64,000 nt of DNA from Platanthera guangdongensis. Its lineage: Eukaryota; Streptophyta; Magnoliopsida; Asparagales; Orchidaceae. Under the pieces are notes generated by a model. The model had not been told where the DNA came from and ran no database searches. It was given only the letters and a program-made list of their open reading frames with translations. The first letter of the stretch is position 1. Every line of letters starts with the position of its first letter. The stretch covers positions 116,640,609-116,704,608 of the forward strand of contig CM077151.1 of the NCBI GenBank assembly GCA_039583875.1. The letters are read 5' to 3'. A program made the position numbers and the translations under genes. Below are positions 33,487 through 45,595 of the stretch, piece after piece.

Positions 33487-36400
33487 GCTTCGTATTATTT
33501 TTCGGATACCCCGCTAGGGTATTGTTCGATACGGGAGCATCGCACTCCTTTCTTGCGTAGAGCTTCATCCGGAGAATAGGAGTCGAGTCTTTCTCGACGG
33601 ATGCGGAGCTGAAAGTGCACATGCCCAATGGGTCATCCATGACCACCGGGGCCAAAGGGCGCATCTGTTGGGAGCTGGAGGGAGTTGACTTTGTTTTGGT
33701 AGCAGCGATTTTGCCATTGGTTGAGTTCGATGTCATATTGGGCATGGACTGGCTTGCAGAGCAGCGCGCTAGTATTGACTGTCTATCTAAGGTAGTGACC
33801 CTAAGGAGCAAAGGGCAGGCGGAAGTCAAATTTGAGGGCCTTTGTGGAGTGGCATGTTCCCTTATTTCGGCCATGCAATTGATGCGGGAGGTTAACCAGA
33901 GTGGTGTAGCGCTGTTAGCATTATTGGAGGTTCGTCTCTCCTAGTTGTCTATTGAAGAAGTGCCCGTAGTGGCAGAGTTCAAGGATGTGTTTCCGGATGA
34001 ACTTCCTGGAGCGCCTCCTCGGCAGGAGATCGACTTCTCGATCGAGTTAGTGCCGGAGGCTAGGCCGGTGTCACGTCCTCCATTTAGGATGGCACCAAAG
34101 GAGTTGGCTGAACTCAAAGTATAGTTACAGCAACTGTTGGAGCAAGGGTATATCAGACCCAGCTCTTCGTCATGGAGCGCGTCGTCGTTGTTTGTAAAGA
34201 AGAAAGACGGTAGCATGCGGCTGTGCATAGACTACCGAGAGCTGAACAAACTGACTGTTAAGAATAAGTATCTGATTCCTCGGATAGACGACTTGTTCGA
34301 CCAGTTGGTGGGGTCGGTGGTGTACTCAAAATTGGACTTGAAGTCAGGCTACTATCAGTTGCGAATTCGGGATGAGGACATACCCAAGACTGCTTTTGGT
34401 ACGAGGTACGGACACTTTGAGTTTAGGGTGATGTCGTTCGGGCTGACGAACGTGCCATCTGTGTTCATGGACCTTATGAACCGGGTATTTCGGGAATACT
34501 TGGATGCTTTTGTGGTTGTCTTCATCGATGACATCTTGGTGTATTCCAAATCGGAAGTGGAGCATGAGACCCACTTGAGAGTGGTCTTGCAAGTGTTGAG
34601 GGAGAATCAGTTGTATGCAAAGTTCTCCAAGTGCGAGTTCTGGTTACAGAAGGTGGCATTTTTGGGCCACGTAATTAGTGGGGATGGGGTGGCAGTGGAT
34701 CCAACAAAAGTGGAAGCCATTAGAGATTGGCCGGTTTTGAGGACCGTGGCGGAAGTCCGAAGTTTTCTTGGACTAGCCGGGTATTATAGGAGATTCGTGG
34801 AGAATTTTTCACGGAATGCTCTACCCCTCACCTCACTCACTCGTAAAGATCAAAAGTTTGTGTGGACTCAAGAGTGCAGTCAAGCATTTGAGGCACTGAA
34901 GGAGAGACTGATGATGGCTCCAATCCTAAGTCTACCGCAAGGGACCGAGGGATTTCAGATCTTCAGTGACGCATCGGGATGTGGTTTGGGTTGCGTTTTG
35001 GTGCAAAATGGCAAGGTGATAGCTTCTGGGTCTAGACAGCTGAAGTCCCATGAGAGGAATTACCCCGTCCATGACTTGGAGTTGGCGGCGGTAATTTTTG
35101 CGTTGAAAATATGGCGACATTATGTGTATGGTGCAAAGGTGGAGATCTTAACGGATCATAAAAGCCTGAAGTATCTATTGGATCAAAAGGACTTGAACAT
35201 GCGGCAATGCAGGTGGGTTGAGTTTCTTGGAGACTATGAGGTGGCGATTCAGTATACGCCAGGTAAAACCAACGTGGTGGCGGATGCCTTGAGTAGAAAG
35301 TACTCGGGGCAAGGGAATTTGATCGAAGCTCATGATGAGCGGTTGGTACGGGAATGGGAGTCCCTTGGTTTGGAATGTGTTGCGAGAGGCGAGTCCAGCG
35401 TGGCTCGGTTGAACTGGATTGAAATACAGAACGACTTGTCCGATCGCATTCGGGAAGCGACTCAGTTGGATGTGGAGTTTCAACCTTCTGTGTTGGAGGC
35501 TAAAAAGGGCGAGAGCAGCGCCTGGGAGATGATCGATGAGATTCTGAGGAAGGAAGGAAGGGTTTGTATACCGTAGTTCGGCAAACTCCGTGAGGAGTTG
35601 ATGTTTGAGGCTCACTTCACAAAGTACTCCATTCACCCGGGCAGTACAAAGATGTACTTGGATATGAAGAAATCCTTTTGGTGGCCGGGGCTGAAGCGGG
35701 ACGTAGCTTTGTATGTGAATCGTTGCCAAACTTGCGCCTTGGTGAAGGCCGAGTGTCAGAAGTCGGGCGGGTTCCTGAAGCCCCTTCCAATCCCTGAATG
35801 GAAATTTGATGACATCTCCATGGATTTTGTACATGGTTTGCCTAGATCGCAGCAGGGTAATGATGTTATTTGGGTGATCGTGGACCGCTTAACCAAGGTG
35901 GCCCCACTTCATCACAAATTGGAAAGAGGACAGCGTGGAGAAGCTGGTGGAGTTGTATGTTCGCAACATTGTGCGACTGCATGGGATTCCTAAGAGCATA
36001 GTCAGCGATCGAGATGGACGGTTTACGTCCAAGGACTGGAGATTTGTTCAGAGGAGTTTGGGCACGAAGCTAAAGTTCAGTACGACGTTCCATCCTCAAA
36101 CTGATGGGCAAACCGAAAGAACGAACCATACTATGGAGGATATGCTGAGAATGTGCATTCTTGACTTCGGCAAGAAGTGGGAGGATCACCTCTTCATGGT
36201 GGAATTTGCGTACAATAACAGTTACCAAGCAAGCCTAAAAATGGCGCCATACGAAGCTTTGTATGGGAGACGGTGTTGAACACCGATGTCTTGGACAGAG
36301 GCGGGAGACACCAAAATTTTGGGAAAGGAGGTGGTAGCTGACGCTTGTGAGTTGGTACAGACCATTCAAGAGCGTATGAAGGTGGCGCAAGACCGGCAAG

Positions 36401-36873
36401 CAAAATACTTTAATGCTCTTCACTGGGAGTTAGAGTTTGCGGTAGGCGATTGGGTCTATTTGAAGATCAAGCCGTTCAAAGGCGTCTCACGGATTCGCCG
36501 ACTCAAGAAGTTCAGTCCAAGGTTTTTGGGACCTTTTGAAGTTGTTGAACGGGTGGGAGAAGCAGCCTATCGGTTGGCGTTGTCCGCGGAACTGAGTGGA
36601 TTGCACACCGTCTTCCATGTCTCCGTCTTGAGGAAAGCCTTGGTGGAGGCTAGTGTGGTGATCGAGTCGGCATTGGTGCTGATAGAGGAAGACTTGAGGA
36701 TGCGAGTCCTTCCAATTACTATAGAGGATTCGGAGACTCGGCAGTTGCGGAATAAAGAGGTTAAACTCGTAAAAGTCCGATGCGACAACTGCGGTCGTGA
36801 GGAGTTCTCTTGGGAGCGAGAACAAGCCATGCTAGAAGAGTATCTAGAGCTCTTCAAATCAGGTACCTTTTAA
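33487..36873 (+). pseudogene. R8 Ty3 pol: PR-RT-RNase H-IN-chromodomain-like tail
   Basis: Protease: LFDTGASHSF at about 33522-33551 and FDVILGMDWL. Reverse transcriptase: [35 protein letters not shown] (34522-34548), [12 protein letters not shown]. RNase [51 protein letters not shown]. Integrase: zinc site in HFTKYSIHPGSTK and CQTCALVKAE, FDDISMDFVHGLP, VSDRDGRFTS, FHPQTDGQTERTNH, LYGRRC, then GPFEVVERVG. The tail at about 36690-36840 (RQLRNKEVKLVKV, EEFSWEREQAMLEEY) matches the chromodomain-like end of Tekay/Del elements. Stops are at 33558, 33942, 34122, 35574 and 36277; one frame change lies near 35905. RT-RNase H (34137-35576, 479 codons) is still open. Confidence 0.95.
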
Positions 36874-36895
36874 GTTGTGTTCCCTTTTGCTTTGT

Positions 36896-36931
36896 AATTT
36901 CGGGACGAAATTCTGTTAAGGGGGGGAGAGT
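36896..36931 (+). other. R8 polypurine tract
   Basis: TTTCGGGACGAAATTC then TTAAGGGGGGGAGAG and the LTR. The same GGACGAAA motif precedes the R5 LTR. Confidence 0.9.
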
Positions 36932-39510
36932 TGTAACACCCCAAAATTTGAGAGGGGGTCGACCAGCGTTTTTTGGCCAATTTTGGTTTCTGGAAGGGGG
37001 CACACGGCCTGGGATACGGGCGTGTCCCAGGGCGTGTCAGGCTGGAGTCAACGACTTGGCCGCATAGTCGACATTTTTCGCTCGACAAAGTGTCGAGACT
37101 AGGCATACGGACTGAGACACGGGCGTGTCTCAGGGCGTGTCGAGCCCTTGTCGACAACCGGCCCGGGGTGTTGACTTTTTCGCTCGACGATGTGTCGAGA
37201 GAAGGCACACGGCCTAGGACACGGGCATGTCCAAGGCCGTGTCAGTCAGTCGACGAACTTCTCTTGACGAAGTTCACTCGACGAGTGTCGAGTGTCGAGA
37301 CAGGGGCACAAGGCCTATGACACGGGCGTGTCACAGGGTGTGTCCCGCTTGGTCGACGAACTTCGCTCGACGTTTTTCCGCGGTGTCGAGACAAAGGTAG
37401 TCGACGAGTGTCGAGACTTCGCACACGTCTTGGGACACGGGCGTGTCCCAGGCCGTGTCCTTCTCGGGTTGTTTTCGGGGCTGTGTCGATGGAGGCACAA
37501 GGCCGACCACACGGCTGTGTCAGTCGGGACACGGGCTTGTCAGGTCGAACACGGGCGTGTCGGATGCCCGTTTGTTGTTCCAGGCGCGTCGATTTGAGAT
37601 GACGAATGAGGAACACGGCCCTGGACACGGGCGTGTGCCAGGCCGTGTTCGGCCCAAGTGTTTTATTTTTCAGGCGGATCGTGGCCATTCTTTCCCTTAT
37701 TTCGGGATCTGATGGTCCAGGACTGCTCTTGGGGAGTTAAGTCCGAGAATAGGGTTGTAAACCCTCATTCTTCTCCAAGCTTTCTCTTACTAAAATTCTA
37801 GAGAGAAGGAAGAGCAAGGAAGAAGGTGAAGGAGGGTTTGGGTTGTAGGAGAGGCTTCGGTGCTCCAAATCGCGAGCCGAGTCCACATCCGTGGAGGCTA
37901 GATCTTTGCGAAGGTTTTCATCCGGATAATCTTCCATGGCTAGGAAGAGGAGTCGGAAGGTCATGACACTTCTCCTCTCGGTTTTAGGATGCACGTTTTA
38001 GCATCTTTTCTTTTCTAGTTTTGGGCACCAAACACTCAAATGAGAGGGGTTTTGCATCTCCAAGGTTCAAGAGGAACCTCCGGGTCGATTGAGTCCATCC
38101 CCGACATGATTTGCATTAGAGATCCGCTTCGTTACTGGATTAGGCATGGTGGGTGAAGCCGTAGTCGGGACCGTTAGTCTGACTCGGTGATGTTTCATAC
38201 GAGCTTTAAGGATTCGTAGAGATCCGTTGCGGCAAGATGTCGTTTGTGATGTGGTGATGTTTTCCCCTTTTTCTCAAGTATGTACGTGTAGTCAGAACCG
38301 GACAAGGATAGCTCCTCAATTGCGGTAGATGGTTTCCTTGGTGGACAAGGTTAGCTCCGCATGAGTGGAAGATGGTTTCCTTGGTGCGCGGGAACACTGC
38401 AGTACAAATGAGGGACTAGGGTGGAATTGTCTTGGTTTGTGATGTGCCAAGGCGTGGTTGTGTCTCCGTGGTCGGCTGGCTATCCCGTGACGTACACGTC
38501 ATGTGTGGATAGTGTCCCGGCGAGACTAGTCCCCTTCTGTGAGACTGACGAGAATGCCAAGCATGGGGGCAAGCCCGTGCAATGAGGCCATGAGCGGGTG
38601 GGGTCCGGCAAGGCTTCTTAGAATCGGTCAGTTTGTGTTTGTTGGAATCCTGACATGAGACGTCAGAGCTTGCAGGCAAGCCCGGGTCTAAGACCTTGAG
38701 CGGGTGGTGCCTTGGCAAGAGTTCCATGTGGCGGCTTGTGTGTCATTGGGGGGAAATGTGTTTTCCCCCTTGGTTTGTGGCTTTATGCCAACGGGGAAAC
38801 GTTGAGTACCCAATTGATGTGATGTTGTGCTAAATGCATATGCTATAGGGTGCCGTGGGTGAAACCCGGGTGTTGCATTCATGTTGCATAGAAGGCCCTA
38901 ATATTATATGCTCAACAGTAGAGAACATGTATGATGTTTGAGACATTCTAGCCTGTTTCTTTAGTTGTTTTCCTTGCTTATGATTATTGCATACGAAGGG
39001 CTAACTTGCAGGTTGGAGGAGTACCCCGGGGTCCGTTAGGGGCGGCCGGGAGGAGATGTGTTTGTTACACAGTTTGAGGTCAAGCTTTGCTGACCCACGT
39101 TACTAATAATCTTTACAGGGCAAGGATCGCATGCAGGAGTTAGCTCACCGGCCAGAAAGGCCTAAACCTCATGAAGTGTTTCCCTCTTTTGTAACTCTTC
39201 TTATGATATTCTATGTTTGAGACTCTTGTTGACCGGCTTGCACGCCGAGGTAGACTAGGAGTGCTTATGCACTTTCATGATTGTTGTATTATGTGAGTTT
39301 GGACTCTCTTATGTTGTAAGGCCATAAGGCCATTTTGTTACTCTTGTAGTAGTGGATAACTTCTAGTATTGCTTGTGTTTCCGCTGTGTTGTGCAAAGAG
39401 TTTTGAGTGTAGGTAGTTATATCATCTTATAATACTAAAGTTATGGCGTCCGTATGTTGTGGGGCCCCGCCGGACCCATATTATACGGTCATTACAGGGG
39501 AGGTGTTACA
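36932..39510 (+). repeat. R8 3' LTR
   Basis: 2579 bp, same borders as the 5' copy, with many scattered substitutions and small length changes. Confidence 0.95.
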
Positions 39511-39515
39511 GTTCA

Positions 39516-40128
39516 GCAACAATTCTGGACTTAGTCGAGTATTTTGTGTTGACTGATATTCTGTGTGTCGACATGAATTTTCTGGTGTCGACTAATTACT
39601 CTTGGTGTCGACACAAATCTTCTAGTGTCGACATAAGTTGGTGTCGATAGATTATTCTTGGTGTCGATACAAATCTTTCGGTGTCGACATAGTTGGTGTC
39701 GACACATGCCCTAAGTGTCGACACAGTTCTTCTGATTCCAGAATTCGTCGAGTAGAGTACTGAGTTCGTCGACCTGAGAAGTTGACTTCGTCGACTTGAG
39801 AAGTTGTGAACTTGAGATCCAGGTTCGTCGAGCTCAGAATCCTGTTCATCGACCAAAGACTGAAGTTGGACTTAGAATAATCTGAAGTTATCCTGACTTT
39901 AGTTTGTTGAAGTATCTCAGTTTTCGTCGACCAGAGAATGAAGATCGTCGAGCTCATCTCAGAGAAATATCTAAAGTTCGTCGAGCTGAGAACGTCTTTC
40001 GTCGACCTGAGTTCGACAAACGTCGAACTCATTTTACTTAGTCTTGAAATCTTCTAAGACTTGAGTCTCTGATAGTCTTGTTGATAGCTGGTCCATCTGA
40101 TGTTGACTCTAAGGACTTGGCCTAGACT
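39516..40128 (-). repeat. R7 5' LTR, piece 2 of 3
   Basis: 613 bp matching about 19464-20075 of the other LTR, ending in the R9 target-site duplication AGACT (40124-40128; partner 49232-49236). Confidence 0.95.
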
Positions 40129-40474
40129 TGTTGGGTATTGTATCCACAATGTACCTGATTTGAAGAAGCCCCTGGACAAGCTAAGGTCAATAGACTATGT
40201 ATTTGATAACCTTTTTCAAGTTGTACTTGCAGTTTCTCCACGCTAAGTGCACACCAATGTCAGGGTGCAGTAGGTCAATATACACGGATCTGCACGACGT
40301 AATCCCTCGTTGAGCAGATCAGTGTGTTGGCCTATGTGTACTCTCTCTATTGGAGTGCACTTACTTTCAAGTACAGGGCCGCTCATATGCAAGAGAAGAC
40401 AAGGAGCATGGAGGATCAAGGAGCAGCTCCTAGGTGGAAGACGAAAAATCGTCCAAGGCAAATTCGACGAGAAT

Positions 40475-40515
40475 CACCAAGTGATTCTCGCCGAATCGGC
40501 GAGAATCACTTGGTG
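40475..40515. repeat. 41-bp near-perfect palindrome in R9 5' LTR
   Basis: Two 20-bp arms, 40475-40494 and 40496-40515, are perfect reverse complements around a single A. The 3' LTR copy has lost most of the left arm extension, so only 12-bp arms remain there. Confidence 0.9.
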
Positions 40516-40899
40516 ATTCTCGCCGAATCGACGAGAATTATCAATGATTCTCGCCGACTCCTTCTGGCCATCTCAATATGGTGCCAAGTAAGATTCGGCG
40601 AGAATCGCTTGTAATTCCCGCCGAACCAATGGTCATGCAGCCCATGAATACAAGTTGAATTCGTTGAGAATCGACAAGTAATTCGACGAGAATCACAATC
40701 GATTCTCGACGACTCGTCGAGAATCACTTGATGATTCTCACCGATTCGTCGAGAATCGTCTGCGATTCTCGCCGATTTTTCCTTGGCGTTTTCTCAGTTA
40801 ATTTCCTGAACCGGATTCTGCCGCTGTTTAATATCTGGACCGGGACTTGGGGGCTACCTCTGTGGGTCCCACAAACGGTCTTATTGGGGGTAGCTACAG

Positions 40900-40907
40900 T
40901 ATAAATA
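40900..40907 (+). promoter_or_regulatory. TATA box of R9 5' LTR
   Basis: TATAAATA in a GC-balanced context, followed by a CCGCCG-rich leader; the copy in the 3' LTR is at 48378-48385. Confidence 0.7.
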
Positions 40908-41754
40908 CATGGGTATTTTGAACAGTACACACACAGAGAAAATACGCGAGCTCACGGAAACCCTAAAATCGCGAAATCCTTCCGCCGCCTCCGTCGCCGC
41001 TCGCGCAAGTCCGTCGCCGCCACCGATAGATCTTCTTCCCGATCTCCGGCGACAGTAGCTTAGCAAGGCTTGAGTCTCACGAGTCTATCCAGAGATCCTT
41101 TGTCTCTCGATTTGTTGATCGGAAACACTTCCCATCCGAATCGATCGAGACGACCGATCCTCGTGTGACCGTTGGTAGACCGAGCTTGCTTCGCAACGAA
41201 GTTTGGATCTCCAAGTTCAGCAGCTGCACTTCATCGTAGCCGCCGATCCCGAAGCTAGCCGCCGCTCGTGTGCCGCCGCCGGTTCCGGGGAAATCCTCTC
41301 CAAGAGAGACCAAGGTCGTAGACTCTTCATCGACTTCAAGAACACGTCGTCGAACAAAGAGGAACACCGGTGTCTCCAAGAGAAGTTTGTATCACGTGTA
41401 CATTCTACTTTTATTTCATTGTAAAGGAACTCTTGTTCCGTGTTGTAAGGGTTGGGTGCAACCCGATTTGTGGGAGTGTTGACTCTCACGTGTGGAAGGG
41501 CTCCTTCCGTTAGTGAAGGGATTGGATTTCAATCCCGTTGGTGAAGTGACCGAGTCGTCCCTTGTTGGGGAGATAGGTCGAAGGGGGAAAGTGGATGTAC
41601 CCAAGTCGGGGAACCACTACAAATTTGCTGTGTTTTCTGTGTGCTGTGTTTGTTGTTTTTATTGTGCAGGTACATCTGTAATTTCGCAAAAGAACCACAC
41701 GTCACCTATCCCCCCCCATAGGTGCACATAGCCGACACTAGGTGGACTTTCAAG

Positions 41755-41766
41755 TGGTATCAGAGG
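41755..41766 (+). other. R9 primer-binding site
   Basis: CTTTCA/AGTGGTATCAGAGG: LTR end, two bases, then the initiator tRNA-Met complement. R11 has the same junction, typical of Sireviruses. Confidence 0.95.
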
Positions 41767-41842
41767 CAGGTTCCTCAACAAAAAGGCTAACACCTTGAGG
41801 TGAATCCTGCCACTAGTGTCAACAAGGAGACATACAGCTACT

Positions 41843-43750
41843 ATGGACGGGCTCAAGTACTCCGGCAAGATCCCAGTGTGCAACAGACTTAACTTTCCTA
41901 TCTGGAAGGAAAGGATCAGGTTCTATATGGAAGCAGTGGACCCTCGACTGTTCATGATCGTGCTGGAGGGACCTTATGTACCCACTAAGGCCTCCACCAT
42001 TGATCCCACCAAGAAAGTGCCAAAGACACTCTCTAAAATGGACAAGGATGAGATGGTCCTAGTGGGCCTTGACATGAAGGCAAGAAACATCCTGGTCAGC
42101 GCGGTTGACGACTCTATGATGCAAAACTTCAGCAACTGCAGGACAGCTCAGGAGATTTGGCAGTGCCTGATCATCCTAATGGAGGGCACGGATGAAGTGA
42201 GGGATGATCGGAGATCCCTCCTGAACCAGAAGTATGAGGCCTTCCGACAGGGGCCTAAGGAAGAGATCGGAGTCACATACGAGAACTTCCTGAAGATTGT
42301 TAACGCCCTCAAGGGCTATGGAAGAGTGTTCACCAATGGTGAACTCAATGACAAATTCCTTAGGTCCCTTACTAAGGAATGGGATACAAAGATCTGCGCC
42401 ATCAGAGAATTTGGCAGACTAGCAGAAACTGATCCACAAATCCTGTTCGGGAAGCTGATGTCCTATGAACTTCAGCTGAACACCAGGAAGGCAGAGGAAG
42501 AAGCAGAGAAGGCTGCTGCAAAAGAAAAGACTGTGGCCCTAAAAGCCAGTCACTCCAGAAAAGGGAAGGGTGCGGTGTCGTACCGTGCCAGAAATAAGGA
42601 AGAAGAGGAGGACTCCGATCCATGCTCCTCCAGCTCAGAACTGTCGGAAGAGGATTTCTCCCTCATCACTCGAGAGTTCAAGAAATTCCTCAAGATGAGG
42701 AATCAAAGGAAGAGAGACGGCTCCTCATCCAGACATCAGAAGAAAAACTACTCTTCTGACAGGTATGCATCTAAACCTAACAAACATCGTTCTTCTGATA
42801 TTATTTGCTTTGGATGCAATAAGCCAGGTCACGTCGTGGCCGACTGCCATCAAAACAAAAGAGATAAAGGGAAAGGAGAGGAGCTCAAATCCTCCAGAGA
42901 TAAGAAGGAGCGGAGCTACATCGCAAGAAGACCAAAGACGCTAAGTGAGTCTGATTCCTCAGACTCCAGTGATGATGAGGAAGCCTACTTCGGGCTGGTG
43001 GGTCGCTCAGACTCAGAAGGAGAATGTCCCCCATTTACTGGGAAGGTAAAAGCTCACACCCCTCTTTCCGACTCCGACTTTGATCCTGAGTCTCAGGATG
43101 ATGAACCTGAGGATGGCCCTTCGGCCCGCGAAGCTGAACTCCTCGAGAAGTATGAGCTTCTGCTCAACACCTTCGACGAGTGCCGTAAGAGACTGAGGGC
43201 TGAGAAGAAGGAAGTAAAATTCCTTAAGGGTGAGTGTGTATCCCTAAGGGAAGAGGTCACTAGTTTGATTTCTCTCCGGCAGGAACACCTTGACCTGACT
43301 TCAAAGCACTCAGAGTCTTTGCAGCTCCTTGATCTCAAGCAGGAGGAAGTCAACAAATTGGAAGAACTACTTGCGGCAGAAAGGAAGATCGTACAGAGCT
43401 TCTCTATGCCAAAAACAGTGCTTCCAGTCGTTGACACCTTCTCTGCTCAGGCCAAAGGAGCTGGCTTGGGGCATGTTGGGGCATCTGGTTCTTCATCTCG
43501 GAGAAACAAGAACCAGAGGAAGAATAAGGCCGCCAAGAAGGCCTCTGCTGATGAAAAGGGGAAGGCTCCTCTTAGTCCTGTTGCGTTCAGAAAGTCTGGC
43601 TTTCCTTGCAACCAACATGACTTTGAGTCAACATTTGGGCATCATTTCCGGCCCTCGGTTGCAAAGCCCAAGAGCCGGTATGACGGTTGGAACTTCCCCC
43701 GAACTTTGGTGAGAGTGCCTTCAAGGCACCTTATGAGGAGATCCACATAG
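41843..43750 (+). CDS. gag: R9 Sirevirus Gag (main part, 635 aa)
   Basis: Capsid and nucleocapsid protein that packages element RNA in cytoplasmic particles. The start is the ATG at 41843 (MDGLKYSGKIPVCNRLNFPI), the first after the PBS. The N-terminal copia gag domain follows (FPIWKERIRFYMEAVDPRLF, WDTKICAIREFGRLAE), then a charged Ser/Lys region, the first zinc knuckle CFGCNKPGHVVADC near residue 322, an acidic Ser/Asp region, and a coiled coil at about residues 430-520. The length and coiled coil are Sirevirus traits. R11 Gag is 679 aa and includes a second knuckle. Here a frame change near 43690, beside a run of five C, cuts that end off, so the last 20 or so residues of this frame are not native. 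Confidence 0.9.
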   Translation: MDGLKYSGKIPVCNRLNFPIWKERIRFYMEAVDPRLFMIVLEGPYVPTKASTIDPTKKVPKTLSKMDKDEMVLVGLDMKARNILVSAVDDSMMQNFSNCRTAQEIWQCLIILMEGTDEVRDDRRSLLNQKYEAFRQGPKEEIGVTYENFLKIVNALKGYGRVFTNGELNDKFLRSLTKEWDTKICAIREFGRLAETDPQILFGKLMSYELQLNTRKAEEEAEKAAAKEKTVALKASHSRKGKGAVSYRARNKEEEEDSDPCSSSSELSEEDFSLITREFKKFLKMRNQRKRDGSSSRHQKKNYSSDRYASKPNKHRSSDIICFGCNKPGHVVADCHQNKRDKGKGEELKSSRDKKERSYIARRPKTLSESDSSDSSDDEEAYFGLVGRSDSEGECPPFTGKVKAHTPLSDSDFDPESQDDEPEDGPSAREAELLEKYELLLNTFDECRKRLRAEKKEVKFLKGECVSLREEVTSLISLRQEHLDLTSKHSESLQLLDLKQEEVNKLEELLAAERKIVQSFSMPKTVLPVVDTFSAQAKGAGLGHVGASGSSSRRNKNQRKNKAAKKASADEKGKAPLSPVAFRKSGFPCNQHDFESTFGHHFRPSVAKPKSRYDGWNFPRTLVRVPSRHLMRRST

Positions 43751-44121
43751 GAAATTATGGTCCGTTCTCTAGCGGCCATAATGGAAAGCAGGCGCCAAAA
43801 GTCAAGCCTGTTATTCAAAAGGTGACAAAGTCATGTGACTGCCATCACCATGAGGCCTCCACCTCCAGATCCAAGGCCCCAGCTGTACCCGTTGTTCCCA
43901 GGGTAAGGCAGGAGCCTCGGAAGAGATACAACAGGTTCGACTGTTGGTGCTGTGGCAAAGTCGGTCACTTTGCCGTGGATTGTTGGTTTAATCCAAGGAA
44001 CTACGAGACTCCCCATGTTAACAATGCGAGACCGACCACTCGTAGGGTTAACCGACCGAGGGGGAGTGTGCTAACCAGGAATCTAGGACCCAAGTTCGAT
44101 TGGGTTCCTAAGGCAAATTAA
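43687..44121 (+). pseudogene. R9 Gag C-terminal end in shifted frame
   Basis: Continuation of Gag with SAFKAPYEEIHIGNYGPF and the second knuckle CWCCGKVGHFAVDC (43942-43983), ending at TAA 44119-44121. R11 Gag carries the same end in one frame. The break next to CCCCC could be a real indel or a sequencing error. Confidence 0.85.
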
Positions 44122-44135
44122 TTTTGTTTTGCAGG
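44119..44135 (+). promoter_or_regulatory. R9 gag-pro junction: TAA then TTTTGCAG/G
   Basis: The gag TAA is followed by TTTTGTTTTGCAG and the protease frame, which is one base out of register relative to R11. Compare R7 and R11. Confidence 0.5.
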
Positions 44136-45595
44136 AATGTCCAAAGGCCACCAAAACGCCAATCTGGTATTTGGACAGTGGATGCTCCCGGCATATGACC
44201 GGGACAAGAAGCCTGCTGCGTGATTACACTCCCGTCGAGAATGGACCCAAAGTCATCTTTGGAGGGTCAGATCGAGGAGTCACCAGAGGTTATGGTATGA
44301 TTTCCAACGGTATAATCTCTATCACCGACGTGGCTTATGTTGAAGGGTTAAACCATAACCTGATCAGTGTAAGTCAGTTATGTGATAAAGGTTATGACGT
44401 TAAGTTCTGCAAGGATAAATGTCTGATAATTTCACGTTCCTCCTCTGAGACGGTATTATCAGGCATTAGGAGCAGAAATATCTTCTGCTTAGATTTTCTT
44501 AGTATAGATTCATCTACCCCCGTATGCCTTGTGGCAACAGGCAGTGCTTCTCTTTGTGAACAATGGCACAAAAGATTGGCACATATTAATTATAAGACAA
44601 TTAGTATGCTATTTTCTAAGAATTTAGTAAGAGATGCTCCCAGTATCAAGTGCATCAAGGATAGCCCCTGTCATGCTTGCCAGATGGGCAAACAGACACG
44701 GGCTACCTTTAAGAGCATTGCAGACAAAGACTCTTCCCGATGTCTTTATCTGCTACATATGGACTTGTTTGGCCCAATGCAAGTTCATAGTTTGGGAGGC
44801 AAGTCATATACGCTAGTGATAGTTGATGATCACTCACGGTTTACATGGGTGTTCTTTTTGAAACGAAAGTCAGATACTTTTGACATCTTCACTAATTTTG
44901 TCAAGCAAGTTCAGAACGAATTTAACTGCTCCGTGGTCAAAATCCGAAGTGACCATGGAACAGAATTCGAATCTGGTGCTATGACAGAATTTTGTGAAGA
45001 ACAAGGTATCTTTCATGAGTTTTCCTCCCCGCGCACTCCTCAGCAAAATGGAGTTGCGGAGAGGAGAAATAGAACTCTCATTGAGGCCTGCACGACTATG
45101 TTGAAAGATGCTTCTCTCCCGGAATACTTCTGGGCAGAGGGTGTCAATACGGCATGTCATGTACAAAACCGAGCGTTGATCAACAAACATCATCGTAAGA
45201 CGCCCTACGAGCTACTGAAAGGCAGGAAACCAACCATGTCCTACTTGAGGATCTTTGGTTGCAGATGCTATGTACTAAATAATGGGAAGTATCCACGTAC
45301 TAAATTCGGTGAAAAATGCTTCGAAGGCATATTCATGGGATATAGTTCCCATAGTCGGGCATATAGGGTCTTCAATAAGAAAACCTTAGTGGTAGAAGAA
45401 TCAATAAATGTTGTATTTGATGAAGGAAGCTTGCTTAACAGCAATTCTTCCAGTTGTATTCTTGAAGATGCAGGTGCTAGACTTGACCAGCTAAATCTGG
45501 ATGAGACCCCTAAAGATGACGCACCCAAGTACGTCAAAGTTTCCACTCCACGTCATCTGAAAATGTTGAAGATCAAGATGGAACAAATCTTCTAG
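44129..45595 (+). pseudogene. R9 copia protease and integrase
   Basis: Aspartic protease with intact WYLDSGCSRHMTG (about 44166-44204). Then VEGLNHNLISVSQLCDKGY, the pre-integrase domain WHKRLAHINYKTI with CHACQMGKQTRATF, and the integrase core with HMDLFGPM, IRSDHGTEFES and SSPRTPQQNGVAERRNRTLIE, which supply the catalytic D, D and E. The domain closes with YLRIFGCRCYVLN, GIFMGYSSHSRAYRVFNKKTL and DEGSLLNSN. The frame has no ATG at its start and depends on the gag-pro junction. It leaves the pol register near 45555 beside an AAAA run; the stop at 45593-45595 is a result. Motifs are intact, so the break is recent or an error. Confidence 0.92.

Larger units (their letters stand above)
29549..39510 (+). 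mobile_element. R8: complete Ty3/gypsy element (9962 bp)
   Basis: Both LTRs (2564 and 2579 bp), PBS, gag, PR-RT-RH-IN, polypurine tract and target-site duplication are present. Domain order and the C-terminal tail place it among chromoviruses, probably Tekay/Del-like. The two LTRs differ at many positions, so it is older than R9. Stops in every domain show it is no longer autonomous. Confidence 0.95.
40129..41752 (+). repeat. R9 5' LTR
   Basis: TGTTGGGTATTG start, GTGGACTTTCA end. The motif array of GATTCTCGCCGA and CGACGAGAATC is at about 40461-40770, the TATA box TATAAATA at 40900-40907, and the shared block (GGGGAACCACTACAAA here) at 41608-41623. Short open frames in both strands are repeated in the 3' LTR and show no sign of being genes. 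Confidence 0.97.

Noticed and set aside
41077..41379. 100-codon minus-strand frame repeated at 48567-48857
   Set aside because: It is present twice because the LTR is; no domain, and it lies antisense to the LTR leader.
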